DNA of 5,962 bases from Candidatus Sabulitectum sp. (GTDB taxonomy: Bacteria; Fermentibacterota; Fermentibacteria; Fermentibacterales; JCC-6): assembly GCA_023136985.1 (NCBI GenBank), contig JAGLQD010000448.1, forward strand, positions 1 through 5,962. Direction: 5' to 3'. The translations under genes and the position numbers were made by a program. The notes under the pieces are model-generated. The model did not search any database. It was given only the letters and a program-made list of their open reading frames with translations, and had not been told where the DNA came from. Positions 1-5,838 of the stretch are shown here, piece after piece; the first letter of the stretch is position 1, and each line of letters opens with the position of its first letter.

Positions 1-133
1 CACTACAGATCGGGTGTATTGGGTTCTCACGAGATAAAAGGGAACTGATTAGACTATTGATCTTTGTGATAAATCGAAGCGATTCAAGTAACTAAAGCGA
101 TAGCAACACATTACTCATCCTCCTCATCTTGCA

Positions 134-178
134 CTGAAAATCCGTGTGTCGACGGTTCAATTCCGCCTCTCGGCACCA
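134..178 (+). tRNA. tRNA-Phe (GAA) 3'-half fragment, probable attachment-site remnant
   Basis: Starting at the anticodon loop, the sequence follows tRNA-Phe position by position. It has loop CTGAAAA (134-140, anticodon GAA at 136-138), the 3' anticodon strand TCCGT (141-145), a five-base variable loop GTGTC (146-150), a T arm (151-167) with TTCAATT, a 3' acceptor strand TCTCGGC (168-174), discriminator A175 and encoded CCA (176-178). No matching 5' half is present. The bases where the 5' anticodon strand should be (TTGCA, 129-133) pair poorly, and neither a D arm nor a GCCGAGA-like 5' acceptor strand lies upstream. The T stem has an A-C mismatch (152 with 166), as expected in a decayed copy. 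Known for the family: tyrosine integrases often recombine at tRNA anticodon or T loops and leave a 3'-half copy at the far end of the element. I infer an att-site remnant; a simple pseudo-tRNA is the alternative. Confidence 0.75.
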
Positions 179-195
179 GATCATTTTTTTGATTA

Positions 196-597
196 TCAGG
201 AGGAGCTTTCTTTTTTAAGCTCCTCCATCATTTTTTCTATCTTCCTTATTCGTACAGCAGAGCTGTTTATCTGAAATTCAATGGTGTTCAGTATCCAGAA
301 CTGAAAGTGTTCAACTTTCTGCTGTCTGTGTATCATCCATATGATCTTCATTGACACCAGCAGAAGAGCTATTTCAACACTGAACAGTTCAGGTATGAAA
401 TGTATGTCAGTATGAAGTGCATGGCGCATCACATCGAAAGAGAAGAAAAGAGTTACAAGGGTTGCAAATGCGATGTTTACTATTTTTTCTTTCTTTGCGG
501 TTCCGGTACCCCCGATCTGTCCCAGAATTTTTCTGACAGACTCCTTCTCGTCCTTGTACTGATCTATCTCATCCTGCATCTTGCCCTGGTTGCTCAT
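196..597 (-). CDS. Small two-TM membrane protein of unknown function
   Basis: I do not recognise this protein (133 residues from the chosen start). It begins with a polar, charged segment (residues 1-36). Two hydrophobic stretches follow at about 39-57 and 70-89, separated by a short loop. A basic C-terminal tail (90-133) is rich in Lys, Glu and Met and could form an amphipathic helix or coiled coil. The topology predicted by charge is both ends in the cytoplasm. I chose the ATG at 595-597 because an AGAAGGA-type ribosome site lies 10 bases upstream. An in-frame ATG at 625-627 would add ten residues but has no comparable site. It is transcribed divergently from the glycosyltransferase gene, and its stop codon adjoins a strong hairpin. 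No catalytic motif is visible. The membrane pattern and ribosome site support a real gene. Confidence 0.7.
   Translation of the reverse strand: MSNQGKMQDEIDQYKDEKESVRKILGQIGGTGTAKKEKIVNIAFATLVTLFFSFDVMRHALHTDIHFIPELFSVEIALLLVSMKIIWMIHRQQKVEHFQFWILNTIEFQINSSAVRIRKIEKMMEELKKESSS
199..236 (+). terminator. Strong hairpin with T-tract, plus-strand terminator
   Basis: A perfect 10-bp inverted repeat (GGAGGAGCTT at 199-208, AAGCTCCTCC at 217-226) encloses an 8-base T-rich loop. On the plus strand it is followed, after four bases, by six T residues (231-236). The orientation fits termination of transcription coming through the tRNA-Phe fragment. On the minus strand the hairpin lacks a following T-run, and it falls over the last codons and stop of the small membrane-protein gene. 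The four-base gap before the T-tract weakens the call. Confidence 0.5.
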
Positions 598-607
598 ATG
601 ATTTCTT

Positions 608-612
608 TCCTT
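608..612 (-). promoter_or_regulatory. Shine-Dalgarno supporting the internal ATG start
   Basis: On the minus strand AAGGA (within AGAAGGA) sits 10 bases before the ATG at 595-597. The upstream in-frame ATG at 625-627 is preceded only by AAAGAAA. This favours the shorter form of the small membrane protein. Confidence 0.5.
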
Positions 613-661
613 CTGTTTCAAATTCATATATTTCTTTAAACCGTATTGAAGTAAAAGTATT

Positions 662-666
662 AAGGA
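662..666 (+). promoter_or_regulatory. Shine-Dalgarno for the TTG-started glycosyltransferase
   Basis: AAGGA lies five bases before the TTG at 672-674. No in-frame ATG or GTG offers a full N-terminus, and the residues after this TTG (MKIVQIVNS) are the normal first beta strand of a GT-B enzyme. Together these fix the start. Confidence 0.6.
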
Positions 667-694
667 CTGTATTGAAGATAGTACAAATAGTCAA
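666..694 (-). promoter_or_regulatory. Putative sigma70-like promoter for the small membrane protein
   Basis: Read on the minus strand, TTGACT (689-694) and TACAGT (666-671) are separated by 17 bases. The boxes match the housekeeping consensus at five and four of six positions. Transcription would start near 659, upstream of both possible start codons of the small membrane-protein gene. The element overlaps the first codons of the divergent glycosyltransferase gene, so the two genes would share a very compact control region. This is pattern matching only; sigma specificity in this lineage is unknown. Confidence 0.4.
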
Positions 695-1745
695 CAGCAT
701 TACTGCCGGTGGAGCAGAACGACTTGTTCTTGATCTGCACAGGGAGTATCTGCGCCTTGGTCACGAATCATACATTGTGGCTTTAGCAGGTGGTAAGCAG
801 ACAGAGGGGAAGGATGGCTTCTGGTCTACCGGCTGCAGATCTCCTTATGCCCCTACTGCTGCGTACAGTCTTTCCGGTTTCTTCAGGAGTGAGCCTCTTG
901 CCGGTGCAGACATAGTCCATGTCCATCTGTTTCCTGCGCTTCTTCGGGTTCCCGGGGCTCTTCGCCGGGCTGGCTGGCAGGGAAGACTCTTTGCCTCTGA
1001 ACACAGCACATTCAACCGGAGACGGGGTGCTTTGTGGGGGAGTCTTACAGACAACTTCACATACAGACCATATGAGAGCATTGTTTGTGTCAGTGAGGCA
1101 GTGAGAGAAGCTGTTGTGGCATGGAAACCATTTCTTCACAGCCGGGCTGTGGTTATCCCCAATGGAGCCAGACTTGAATTGTTCAAGGTGCCTGGAAGAG
1201 TCGGTTTTCACAACCCTCCTGTGGTTCTTTCTGTGGGGCGCTTGACTGCCGCCAAGAATTACAGGCTGGCTCTTGAAGCCGCTGCTCTTCTTGTTTCCAG
1301 AACAGAGAACAGGTTTAAATGGCTGATAGCCGGAGATGGCGGTATGAGACCTGAGCTGAAGGAACTTGCCTCTGAACTGTCTCTTCATGGCGTTGTAGAG
1401 TTTCTAGGTACCCGTGAAGACATTCCACAGTTAATGCGCGACGCAGATATTTTCTTCATCCCTTCTGCATGGGAGGGATTCGGTATAGCTGCAGTGGAAG
1501 CCATGGCATCAGGATTGCCGGTGGTGGCTGGCAATGTACCGGGGTTAAGAGAGGTTGTGGGGAACAAAGCCGGTCTGCTTGTGGACCCTTCTTCTTCCAG
1601 CGAGATGGCGGCGGCACTGGAGAAACTGTTTTCTGATCATGATTCAGCTTTGCAGATGGGCTTATCCGGGCCGGAGAAAGCAGCAGATTATTCTCTGGAA
1701 GCCTGTGCCCTGGCTCATATCGATCTTTTCAATGGAGTGCTGTAA
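672..1745 (+). CDS. Glycosyltransferase family 4 (GT-B fold)
   Basis: The protein transfers a sugar from a nucleotide-sugar donor to a glycan or lipid acceptor at the cytoplasmic face of the membrane. The acceptor cannot be told from sequence. The N-terminal Rossmann half (about 1-170) opens with a beta strand and the glycine-rich loop GGAER (13-17), has HVH at 83-85, and the SEHST segment (109-113). The C-terminal half starts near 184 with SVGRL and carries R190 and K195, the usual donor-phosphate contacts. It also carries AGDG (220-223), ADIFF (258-262) and the GT4 E-x7-E motif (E268, E276). At 357 residues the length is typical for a full enzyme. The start is TTG with an AAGGA site. It stands alone, without sugar-nucleotide or polymerase genes beside it, and converges on the lipoprotein gene with a 15-base gap. 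The family is clear; the specific product (capsule, O-antigen or glycolipid) is not. Confidence 0.93.
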   Translation: MKIVQIVNSITAGGAERLVLDLHREYLRLGHESYIVALAGGKQTEGKDGFWSTGCRSPYAPTAAYSLSGFFRSEPLAGADIVHVHLFPALLRVPGALRRAGWQGRLFASEHSTFNRRRGALWGSLTDNFTYRPYESIVCVSEAVREAVVAWKPFLHSRAVVIPNGARLELFKVPGRVGFHNPPVVLSVGRLTAAKNYRLALEAAALLVSRTENRFKWLIAGDGGMRPELKELASELSLHGVVEFLGTREDIPQLMRDADIFFIPSAWEGFGIAAVEAMASGLPVVAGNVPGLREVVGNKAGLLVDPSSSSEMAAALEKLFSDHDSALQMGLSGPEKAADYSLEACALAHIDLFNGVL

Positions 1746-1760
1746 GTCCCGTGATCTGCT

Positions 1761-2111
1761 TCAGTACGGATTGTTTGTTTTCTGATCGAAATGGATCGAA
1801 TCACCGCGGAATACTATTTCAATTGTTTCATCGCTGATACCGTGGGTGACATAGCCAAAGCTGCCTTCTACGATCTGTTCGTCAGTGGTTCTTGCACTGA
1901 TATGAAAAGAATCATCGCTTGTGTAAACAATGGTGAATTCCTTTTCTTCTCCCGGAGCAAGTGTATGAATTACCCAGGTACTGTCACAGACGGATACGGT
2001 TACAGAACTGTAGATCCGGTCTGAATCATTTCTTACCAGTATTCGGTTTCCCTGCCCGACGCACCCGGCGAGACCCAGTATTAACATTGCTGAAATCAGA
2101 GTTGTTCTCAT
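1761..2111 (-). CDS. Small secreted lipoprotein, unknown function
   Basis: This is a 116-residue protein with a short lipoprotein signal peptide: Arg at position 2, a hydrophobic core (4-14) and a lipobox LAGC with Cys at 17. It should be lipidated and held at the periplasmic face of the inner or outer membrane. The mature part alternates polar and hydrophobic residues (ILVRNDS, VTVSV, FTIVY, IEIVF) with a central LAPGEEKEF turn, suggesting a small all-beta, immunoglobulin-like sandwich. No enzyme motif is seen. The start is secure, with AAAAGGAGG five bases before the ATG. A promoter-like element lies just upstream, and the divergent region is shared with the DUF6754-like gene. No named family is recognised. 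Confidence 0.8.
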   Translation of the reverse strand: MRTTLISAMLILGLAGCVGQGNRILVRNDSDRIYSSVTVSVCDSTWVIHTLAPGEEKEFTIVYTSDDSFHISARTTDEQIVEGSFGYVTHGISDETIEIVFRGDSIHFDQKTNNPY

Positions 2112-2116
2112 TTGAT

Positions 2117-2125
2117 CCTCCTTTT
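2117..2125 (-). promoter_or_regulatory. Strong Shine-Dalgarno of the lipoprotein gene
   Basis: On the minus strand AAAAGGAGG precedes the ATG at 2109-2111 by five bases. It is a near-ideal site and fixes the lipoprotein start. Confidence 0.7.
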
Positions 2126-2129
2126 CCTG

Positions 2130-2157
2130 ATTATGCAGAGACCTGAAACAAAGTCAA
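2130..2157 (-). promoter_or_regulatory. Putative sigma70-like promoter for the lipoprotein gene
   Basis: On the minus strand TTGACT (2152-2157) and CATAAT (2130-2135) are separated by 16 bases, each matching the consensus at five of six positions. The predicted transcript would begin only about a dozen bases before the start codon, just at the Shine-Dalgarno, giving an unusually short leader. Confidence 0.5.
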
Positions 2158-2191
2158 TGCTTCTGCTCTGTACTGTGAAACCTTTTCGTTG

Positions 2192-2197
2192 CATAAT
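2192..2197 (+). promoter_or_regulatory. Possible -10 box for the DUF6754-like operon
   Basis: CATAAT on the plus strand, preceded by TG, repeats the TGCATAAT found on the minus strand at the lipoprotein promoter. No convincing -35 box lies 16-18 bases upstream (TGTACT at best). It is suggestive only. Confidence 0.25.
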
Positions 2198-2213
2198 TGA
2201 CAACAACATAATA

Positions 2214-2220
2214 GTGGAGG
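2214..2220 (+). promoter_or_regulatory. Shine-Dalgarno for the TTG-started membrane protein
   Basis: GTGGAGG ends six bases before the TTG at 2227-2229. The reading frame from this TTG begins directly with a hydrophobic signal-like segment, so TTG is the preferred start over later codons. Confidence 0.65.
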
Positions 2221-2226
2221 TACATC

Positions 2227-3378
2227 TTGATCACTGTCTTACTTGTCTGTGCAGCTCTGTTCTCAAGCGTGGATATAATCTCTGTTACAAATGCTCCTGA
2301 GGATGACGGGTCACTTCTTCTTATTCAATTTGATGAGGCAATGGAAACTTCCCAGGACCATATCGGGCTGCTTGTTCAGAGGGCTGAAACAGACTCTGCG
2401 GACTTGATCTGGGAAACGGTCATAGCAGAAGCGCTTCCTCTGGAGAGTACAGAGATCATGGATGGCTACGATCCTGATTACCCGATCTTCCCTGGAACAG
2501 CATATCACTACAGAACAGTTCTTTTTACAGCGTCAGGAGATTCTCTTTACAGCGCTGTTTTCACAGGAGCAGAGCTGCCGGAGGGTGAGTGGTTCAGTAC
2601 CACTGAAACCCCTACCATGATTGGTTGTGCGCTTTTCCTGGGGTTGATCTTTTTCTATTTCCACAGGGCGAAAAGAGGCTCAGAGTTCTACCTGAGGCCT
2701 ATAGCAGGTATTGAGGCTATTGATGAGGCCATTGGCAGAGCCACAGAAATGGGGAAACCAATCCTTTACGTGCCCGGGCTTTCAACCATTGGTGATGTTG
2801 CAACAATTGCCAGTATCACCATACTGGGCAGGGTTGCGAAGAAGGTTGCTGAATACGGAACTCCATTGCTTGTTCCCAACTGCGACCCCATTGTGTTCAC
2901 TGTGTGCGAAGAGACTGTTCACCAGGCTTACATTGAGGCTGGAAGACCTGACGCATACGATACAGACAGTGTTTTCTTCCTTACTCAGAGTCAGTTTGCC
3001 TATGTAGCCGGAGTCAATGGAATTATGATGCGCGACAAGCCGGCAACAAATTTCTATCTGGGAATGTTCTGGGCAGAGTCTTTGATCCTTGCTGAGACAG
3101 GTGCGCTGTCAGGAGCAATACAGATCGCTGGAACTGATGCTGTGACCCAGCTTCCCTTCTTTATCACAACCTGCGATTACACACTGATAGGCGAAGAACT
3201 TTATGCTGCCAGTGCTTATCTGGGCCGGGAGCCCAAGCAACTTGGATCCATCAAGGGGCAGGATTCATGCAAGGCTGTAATGATGGGCTTCATAGTGCTT
3301 GGTATAATATTGAGCATTATTTACGCGATCACCGGGAATGAATCAGTGATGTTCCTCGGTAGTTTTCTGAACTTGTAA
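2227..3378 (+). CDS. DUF6754-like two-domain membrane protein
   Basis: The protein has 383 residues and its biochemical function is unknown. The N-terminus (1-18) is a hydrophobic signal or anchor without basic residues. Residues 19-125 form a probable extracytoplasmic beta-rich domain resembling a fibronectin type III fold (LLLIQFDEA, YHYRTVLFTASGDSLYSA). A transmembrane helix at about 131-146 is followed by the basic stop-transfer HRAKRG. A long, probably cytoplasmic domain (150-350) follows, with conserved-looking stretches YLRPIAGIEAIDEAIGRA, PILYVPGLSTIGD and AGTDAVTQLPFF, and Cys at 219, 227 and 316. A last transmembrane helix lies at about 352-368. The pattern recalls the DUF6754 family as I remember it, which is the weakest part of the call. 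The next gene begins one base after its stop, so it heads an operon-like unit with two acetyltransferases. The start is TTG behind GTGGAGG. Confidence 0.85.
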   Translation: MITVLLVCAALFSSVDIISVTNAPEDDGSLLLIQFDEAMETSQDHIGLLVQRAETDSADLIWETVIAEALPLESTEIMDGYDPDYPIFPGTAYHYRTVLFTASGDSLYSAVFTGAELPEGEWFSTTETPTMIGCALFLGLIFFYFHRAKRGSEFYLRPIAGIEAIDEAIGRATEMGKPILYVPGLSTIGDVATIASITILGRVAKKVAEYGTPLLVPNCDPIVFTVCEETVHQAYIEAGRPDAYDTDSVFFLTQSQFAYVAGVNGIMMRDKPATNFYLGMFWAESLILAETGALSGAIQIAGTDAVTQLPFFITTCDYTLIGEELYAASAYLGREPKQLGSIKGQDSCKAVMMGFIVLGIILSIIYAITGNESVMFLGSFLNL

Positions 3379-3379
3379 A

Positions 3380-3838
3380 ATGCCCGATCTTCTTGTTCCC
3401 CTGTACGCAGTTCCAGAGAGGTTCTGCTGTGACGGGTTCAGGCTTAGACGATCACTTGCTCATGAGGGCGATACTATTCGAAAATGGATAGAGGTTAACT
3501 TCTCATCAGGCTGGGCGGCAGAAGTGCTGCCTGCAATCAGCAGAACGCCGTCAACCATGATCATTGCTGTTGATGAATCAACTGGAAAACTTGCAGGATT
3601 CTGCGTGTGGGACTGCACCGCACTGGGCTTTCTGGGGCCGGTGGGAGTCTCTGAGGAATACAGGAACACCGGTGTTGGTAAGGCTGTTACTCTTGAAGTA
3701 CTGCACTGCATGAGGGAACAGGGTTACGGCTACGGAGTAATTGGAGCAGCGGGACCTGTTGATTTCTTTCAATCTGTCTGCAAAGCTACTGTAATTCATG
3801 AGAGCAGTCCGGGAATCTATCCTGAGCCCATATCATGA
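3380..3838 (+). CDS. GNAT-family N-acetyltransferase (first of a pair)
   Basis: This 152-residue protein has the size of a single GNAT domain, which moves an acetyl group from acetyl-CoA to an amine. Strand beta4 (GFLGPVGVS, 83-91) leads into the acetyl-CoA pyrophosphate loop R95-N-T-G-V-G100-K, which fits the R/Q-x-x-G-x-G motif. The segment near 126-136 (PVDFFQSVCKA) matches the place of motif B, but it lacks the Tyr that often acts as general acid there. It may use another residue or be a divergent enzyme. The substrate is unknown. There is no clear Shine-Dalgarno; the ATG is one base after the upstream stop, so translation probably relies on coupling. The downstream GNAT overlaps it by ATGA. 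Confidence 0.85.
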   Translation: MPDLLVPLYAVPERFCCDGFRLRRSLAHEGDTIRKWIEVNFSSGWAAEVLPAISRTPSTMIIAVDESTGKLAGFCVWDCTALGFLGPVGVSEEYRNTGVGKAVTLEVLHCMREQGYGYGVIGAAGPVDFFQSVCKATVIHESSPGIYPEPIS

Positions 3839-4281
3839 TCATCAGAGCAATGAGACCGGAGCACTACACTGATCTGGTAAAGCTGTGGAGCAGTTTTCCA
3901 GGCAACGCCATCACAGGGGCTGACTCTTCTGAAGGTCATTCTCTTTTTCTTCTAAGGAACGGTGAATACTGTTTTACCGCTTTCGAAGGTGAACAGGCCG
4001 TGGGTTCTGTAATGGCCGGGGAAGATGCCAGGCGGGGCTACATATACCATCTTTCAGTGAAAGAGAACCTGCACCATTCCGGCATTGGTAAAGCCTTGAT
4101 GGATAAGGCCGAAGCTGCCCTTTACCAGGCAGGCATTGAGAAACTTCACCTGTTCATATTCTCGGATAACCCTGCCATTGAGTTTTACAAAAGAACCGGA
4201 TGGCATCTTCGGGATGATATCAAGGTAATGAGCAAGGTTATCAGGGGAGACAAGTACATGGGAACCCGGAAACCCGAATAA
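3835..4281 (+). CDS. GNAT-family N-acetyltransferase (second of a pair)
   Basis: This 148-residue GNAT domain shows the standard order. It opens with MIIRAMRPEH and helix alpha1, then the strand pair YCFTAFEGEQAVGSVMAG (45-62), then beta4 YIYHLSV (69-75). The acetyl-CoA loop HHSGIGKAL (80-88) has His where Arg or Gln is usual. Motif B (SDNPAIEFYKRTGW, 110-123) includes N112 and Y118, the common general acid position. It is the more canonical of the two enzymes and resembles amino-acid or ribosomal-protein-type acetyltransferases; the substrate cannot be assigned. Its ATG overlaps the stop of the preceding gene (ATGA) with no strong ribosome site, so the two are likely translated in a coupled way, possibly to make equal amounts. 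Confidence 0.9.
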   Translation: MIIRAMRPEHYTDLVKLWSSFPGNAITGADSSEGHSLFLLRNGEYCFTAFEGEQAVGSVMAGEDARRGYIYHLSVKENLHHSGIGKALMDKAEAALYQAGIEKLHLFIFSDNPAIEFYKRTGWHLRDDIKVMSKVIRGDKYMGTRKPE

Positions 4282-4323
4282 CCTTTTTGTAACACCGGTC
4301 AGAGGGCCATTGTAAACAAATAA

Positions 4324-4337
4324 TATTAAGGTTAATA
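4324..4337. repeat. AT-rich palindrome in the convergent spacer
   Basis: TATTAA (4324-4329) and TTAATA (4332-4337) form a perfect inverted repeat with a two-base centre, followed on the plus strand by TTTTT (4340-4344). It lies in the 126-base spacer between convergent genes (4282-4407), which otherwise holds nothing I can name. The stem is too AT-rich to be a convincing terminator; an operator-like site is equally possible. Confidence 0.3.
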
Positions 4338-4407
4338 GCTTTTTGCAGGCTCATGTTCTGTCATTATTAATACTATTCACTCATCACACATTACCGTACC
4401 AGTTTTT

Positions 4408-5838
4408 CTAATTCAAGAGAGAAAACCGTTGGGAAATGCCAGGATCACCTACAATAGCATAAATCCCCGCAGGAAGTCTTTTCCCGGAGAAATCATCCCC
4501 GTTCCAGACAGCGGTGCCATCTGTAACTGCAATGGAGGAAACCTCTCTTCCGTAGAGATCGAATACTCTCAGAGTCTGCGATGTGTTTGTACCGGTGTAT
4601 ACGGTAACTGAACCGGACACAGGATTGCTGGAAATTGTCAGTGAAGGGGTCTGTTCAATTACAACTGCTTCCTGTTGCTGGACTCCAACAGAATCATGGT
4701 TGAACCAGCCGAAGGTGGGGTATCCACCAAGGACAGGTTCCATCTCTACCTGACTGTAAACAATGTAGAGATTCCCATCCTCATCAACAACTCCATCAAT
4801 AGCTTTCACATCTTCAGGATCCTCATCACTGTAGTCATAGGCTACATGCCAGTCAACAAGAACATTCCCGTCTTCATCCATGAGAAGGTTGAAAACCTTG
4901 TGCTCAAAATACCCGTCTGTCCAGCAGAGGTAAAACTCTTCAGTTCCTGGCAGGTGACGAAGAATGAAAGAATCGCTGGTACACATTTCCGGTAATTCAA
5001 CTGTAACAATAGTTTTCTCATCGACAAGAATCTCTCCAGTAGTTCTGTGGATTTTCCACAACACAAATCTGCCCTCCTGGCTGGCGCCGGAAACACTTTC
5101 TACAACCATCAGATTTCCGCTGGAATCAATATTAAGCTCCGGAAATCTGTTACAGTTTAATTCATCATCTGTAAAGTCTAACAAGGGAATTATGGTATTC
5201 CCTTCAAGATCGTACTGAAGATACTCATAAGTATGATAGTAGGGATCCTGAACTACGACATGAACACGGTTTCCATCAACCAGCAAAACACCGCCTGCAC
5301 TGGCTCCTTCAATCTTCCACTCATATTCAGTTATGAAACCTGAACCAGGTGCCGGTGTCCAGACTGCATAGTAAACATCTGCCCCTCTGTTGAAAAGAAC
5401 ATGGAGCCTGCCAAGGCTGTCGGGACTGGTTCTTATGTATTTGCGTGTTGTTAAAGTGGTGAAAAGATATGTAGCAGGAGTGATTTCACTGCCGTCCTCA
5501 AGGCTTCTGATGGCATAGTAGATTGGGTCGTAATCCCTCCAGAATGCCATCAGACTATCTCCCATAACAATCTTCGACATCATTGTGCTGTGATTATCAG
5601 ACGAAATCATTGTTTCAGGATAAATGGTTGTTCCATTCAGAAGGAACATCTTGTAACCTATTCGAGCCTCATCATTCATTCCTTCCCAAACAAGATGAAA
5701 TCTGCCCTGGGAATCTCTATGAATAAACTGAATACGCCTCTGTGTATTTGCCGAGTCTGTGACCAGTATTGGATTGCTCCAACCGGGCCCGGGGGTAACT
5801 CCAAGGCATGTCAAAAGCAGAGCACAGAACCCGATCAT
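4408..5838 (-). CDS. Secreted repeat protein with FlgD-like/type IX-style C-terminal domain
   Basis: The protein has 476 residues. The hydrophobic N-terminus (1-14, no basic residue) is signal-peptide-like. The body carries five Asp-box-like repeats of the form D-x-x-G-(R/N)-hydrophobic-x-(V/L/I), starting at residues 42, 140, 238, 321 and 352. This suggests a beta-propeller or similar beta-rich surface fold. From about 398 a C-terminal module follows: SLTISSNPVSGSVTVY, LRVFDLYGREV, VWNGDDFSGKRLPAGIY. This is the pattern of FlgD Ig-like / type IX secretion sorting domains, which direct export and surface attachment in FCB bacteria. AGGAG seven bases before the ATG supports the start, and that ATG overlaps the stop of the upstream gene. 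No enzymatic residues are recognised. It is probably an exported or surface-attached protein of unknown binding role. Confidence 0.88.
   Translation of the reverse strand: MIGFCALLLTCLGVTPGPGWSNPILVTDSANTQRRIQFIHRDSQGRFHLVWEGMNDEARIGYKMFLLNGTTIYPETMISSDNHSTMMSKIVMGDSLMAFWRDYDPIYYAIRSLEDGSEITPATYLFTTLTTRKYIRTSPDSLGRLHVLFNRGADVYYAVWTPAPGSGFITEYEWKIEGASAGGVLLVDGNRVHVVVQDPYYHTYEYLQYDLEGNTIIPLLDFTDDELNCNRFPELNIDSSGNLMVVESVSGASQEGRFVLWKIHRTTGEILVDEKTIVTVELPEMCTSDSFILRHLPGTEEFYLCWTDGYFEHKVFNLLMDEDGNVLVDWHVAYDYSDEDPEDVKAIDGVVDEDGNLYIVYSQVEMEPVLGGYPTFGWFNHDSVGVQQQEAVVIEQTPSLTISSNPVSGSVTVYTGTNTSQTLRVFDLYGREVSSIAVTDGTAVWNGDDFSGKRLPAGIYAIVGDPGISQRFSLLN

Noticed and set aside
3..95. Open frame entering from the left edge (30 codons to TAA)
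   Set aside because: It shows no family pattern and is too short to separate from chance. It could be the tail of an integrase or another gene, but nothing in it supports that.
84..178. A complete tRNA-Phe gene ending at 178
   Set aside because: No 5' acceptor strand, D arm or pairing 5' anticodon strand could be aligned at the required distances, so only the 3' half is called.
400..639. Plus-strand open frame of 79 codons antisense to the small membrane protein
   Set aside because: Its hydrophobic residues mirror the opposite-strand TM codons, and no ribosome site is evident before its start. The minus-strand frame has better structure and a ribosome site.
783..1388. Minus-strand open frame of 201 codons inside the glycosyltransferase
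   Set aside because: It is wholly antisense to a clear GT4 gene and its translation shows no domain pattern, so it is a shadow frame.
1746..1800. Bidirectional terminator between the convergent glycosyltransferase and lipoprotein genes
   Set aside because: No stable inverted repeat with T-tract is present; the GATCGAA-like repeats around 1782-1800 are direct, not inverted.
2189..2212. TTGACA and CATAAT boxes before the TTG at 2227
   Set aside because: TTGACA (2197-2202) and CATAAT (2207-2212) are only four bases apart, so they cannot form one promoter, and a start there would fall on the ribosome site.
4408..5838. Lipoprotein reading of the secreted repeat protein (Cys at residue 11)
   Set aside because: The residue before Cys is Thr, which does not fit a lipobox, and the C-terminal sorting module suggests a different export route.
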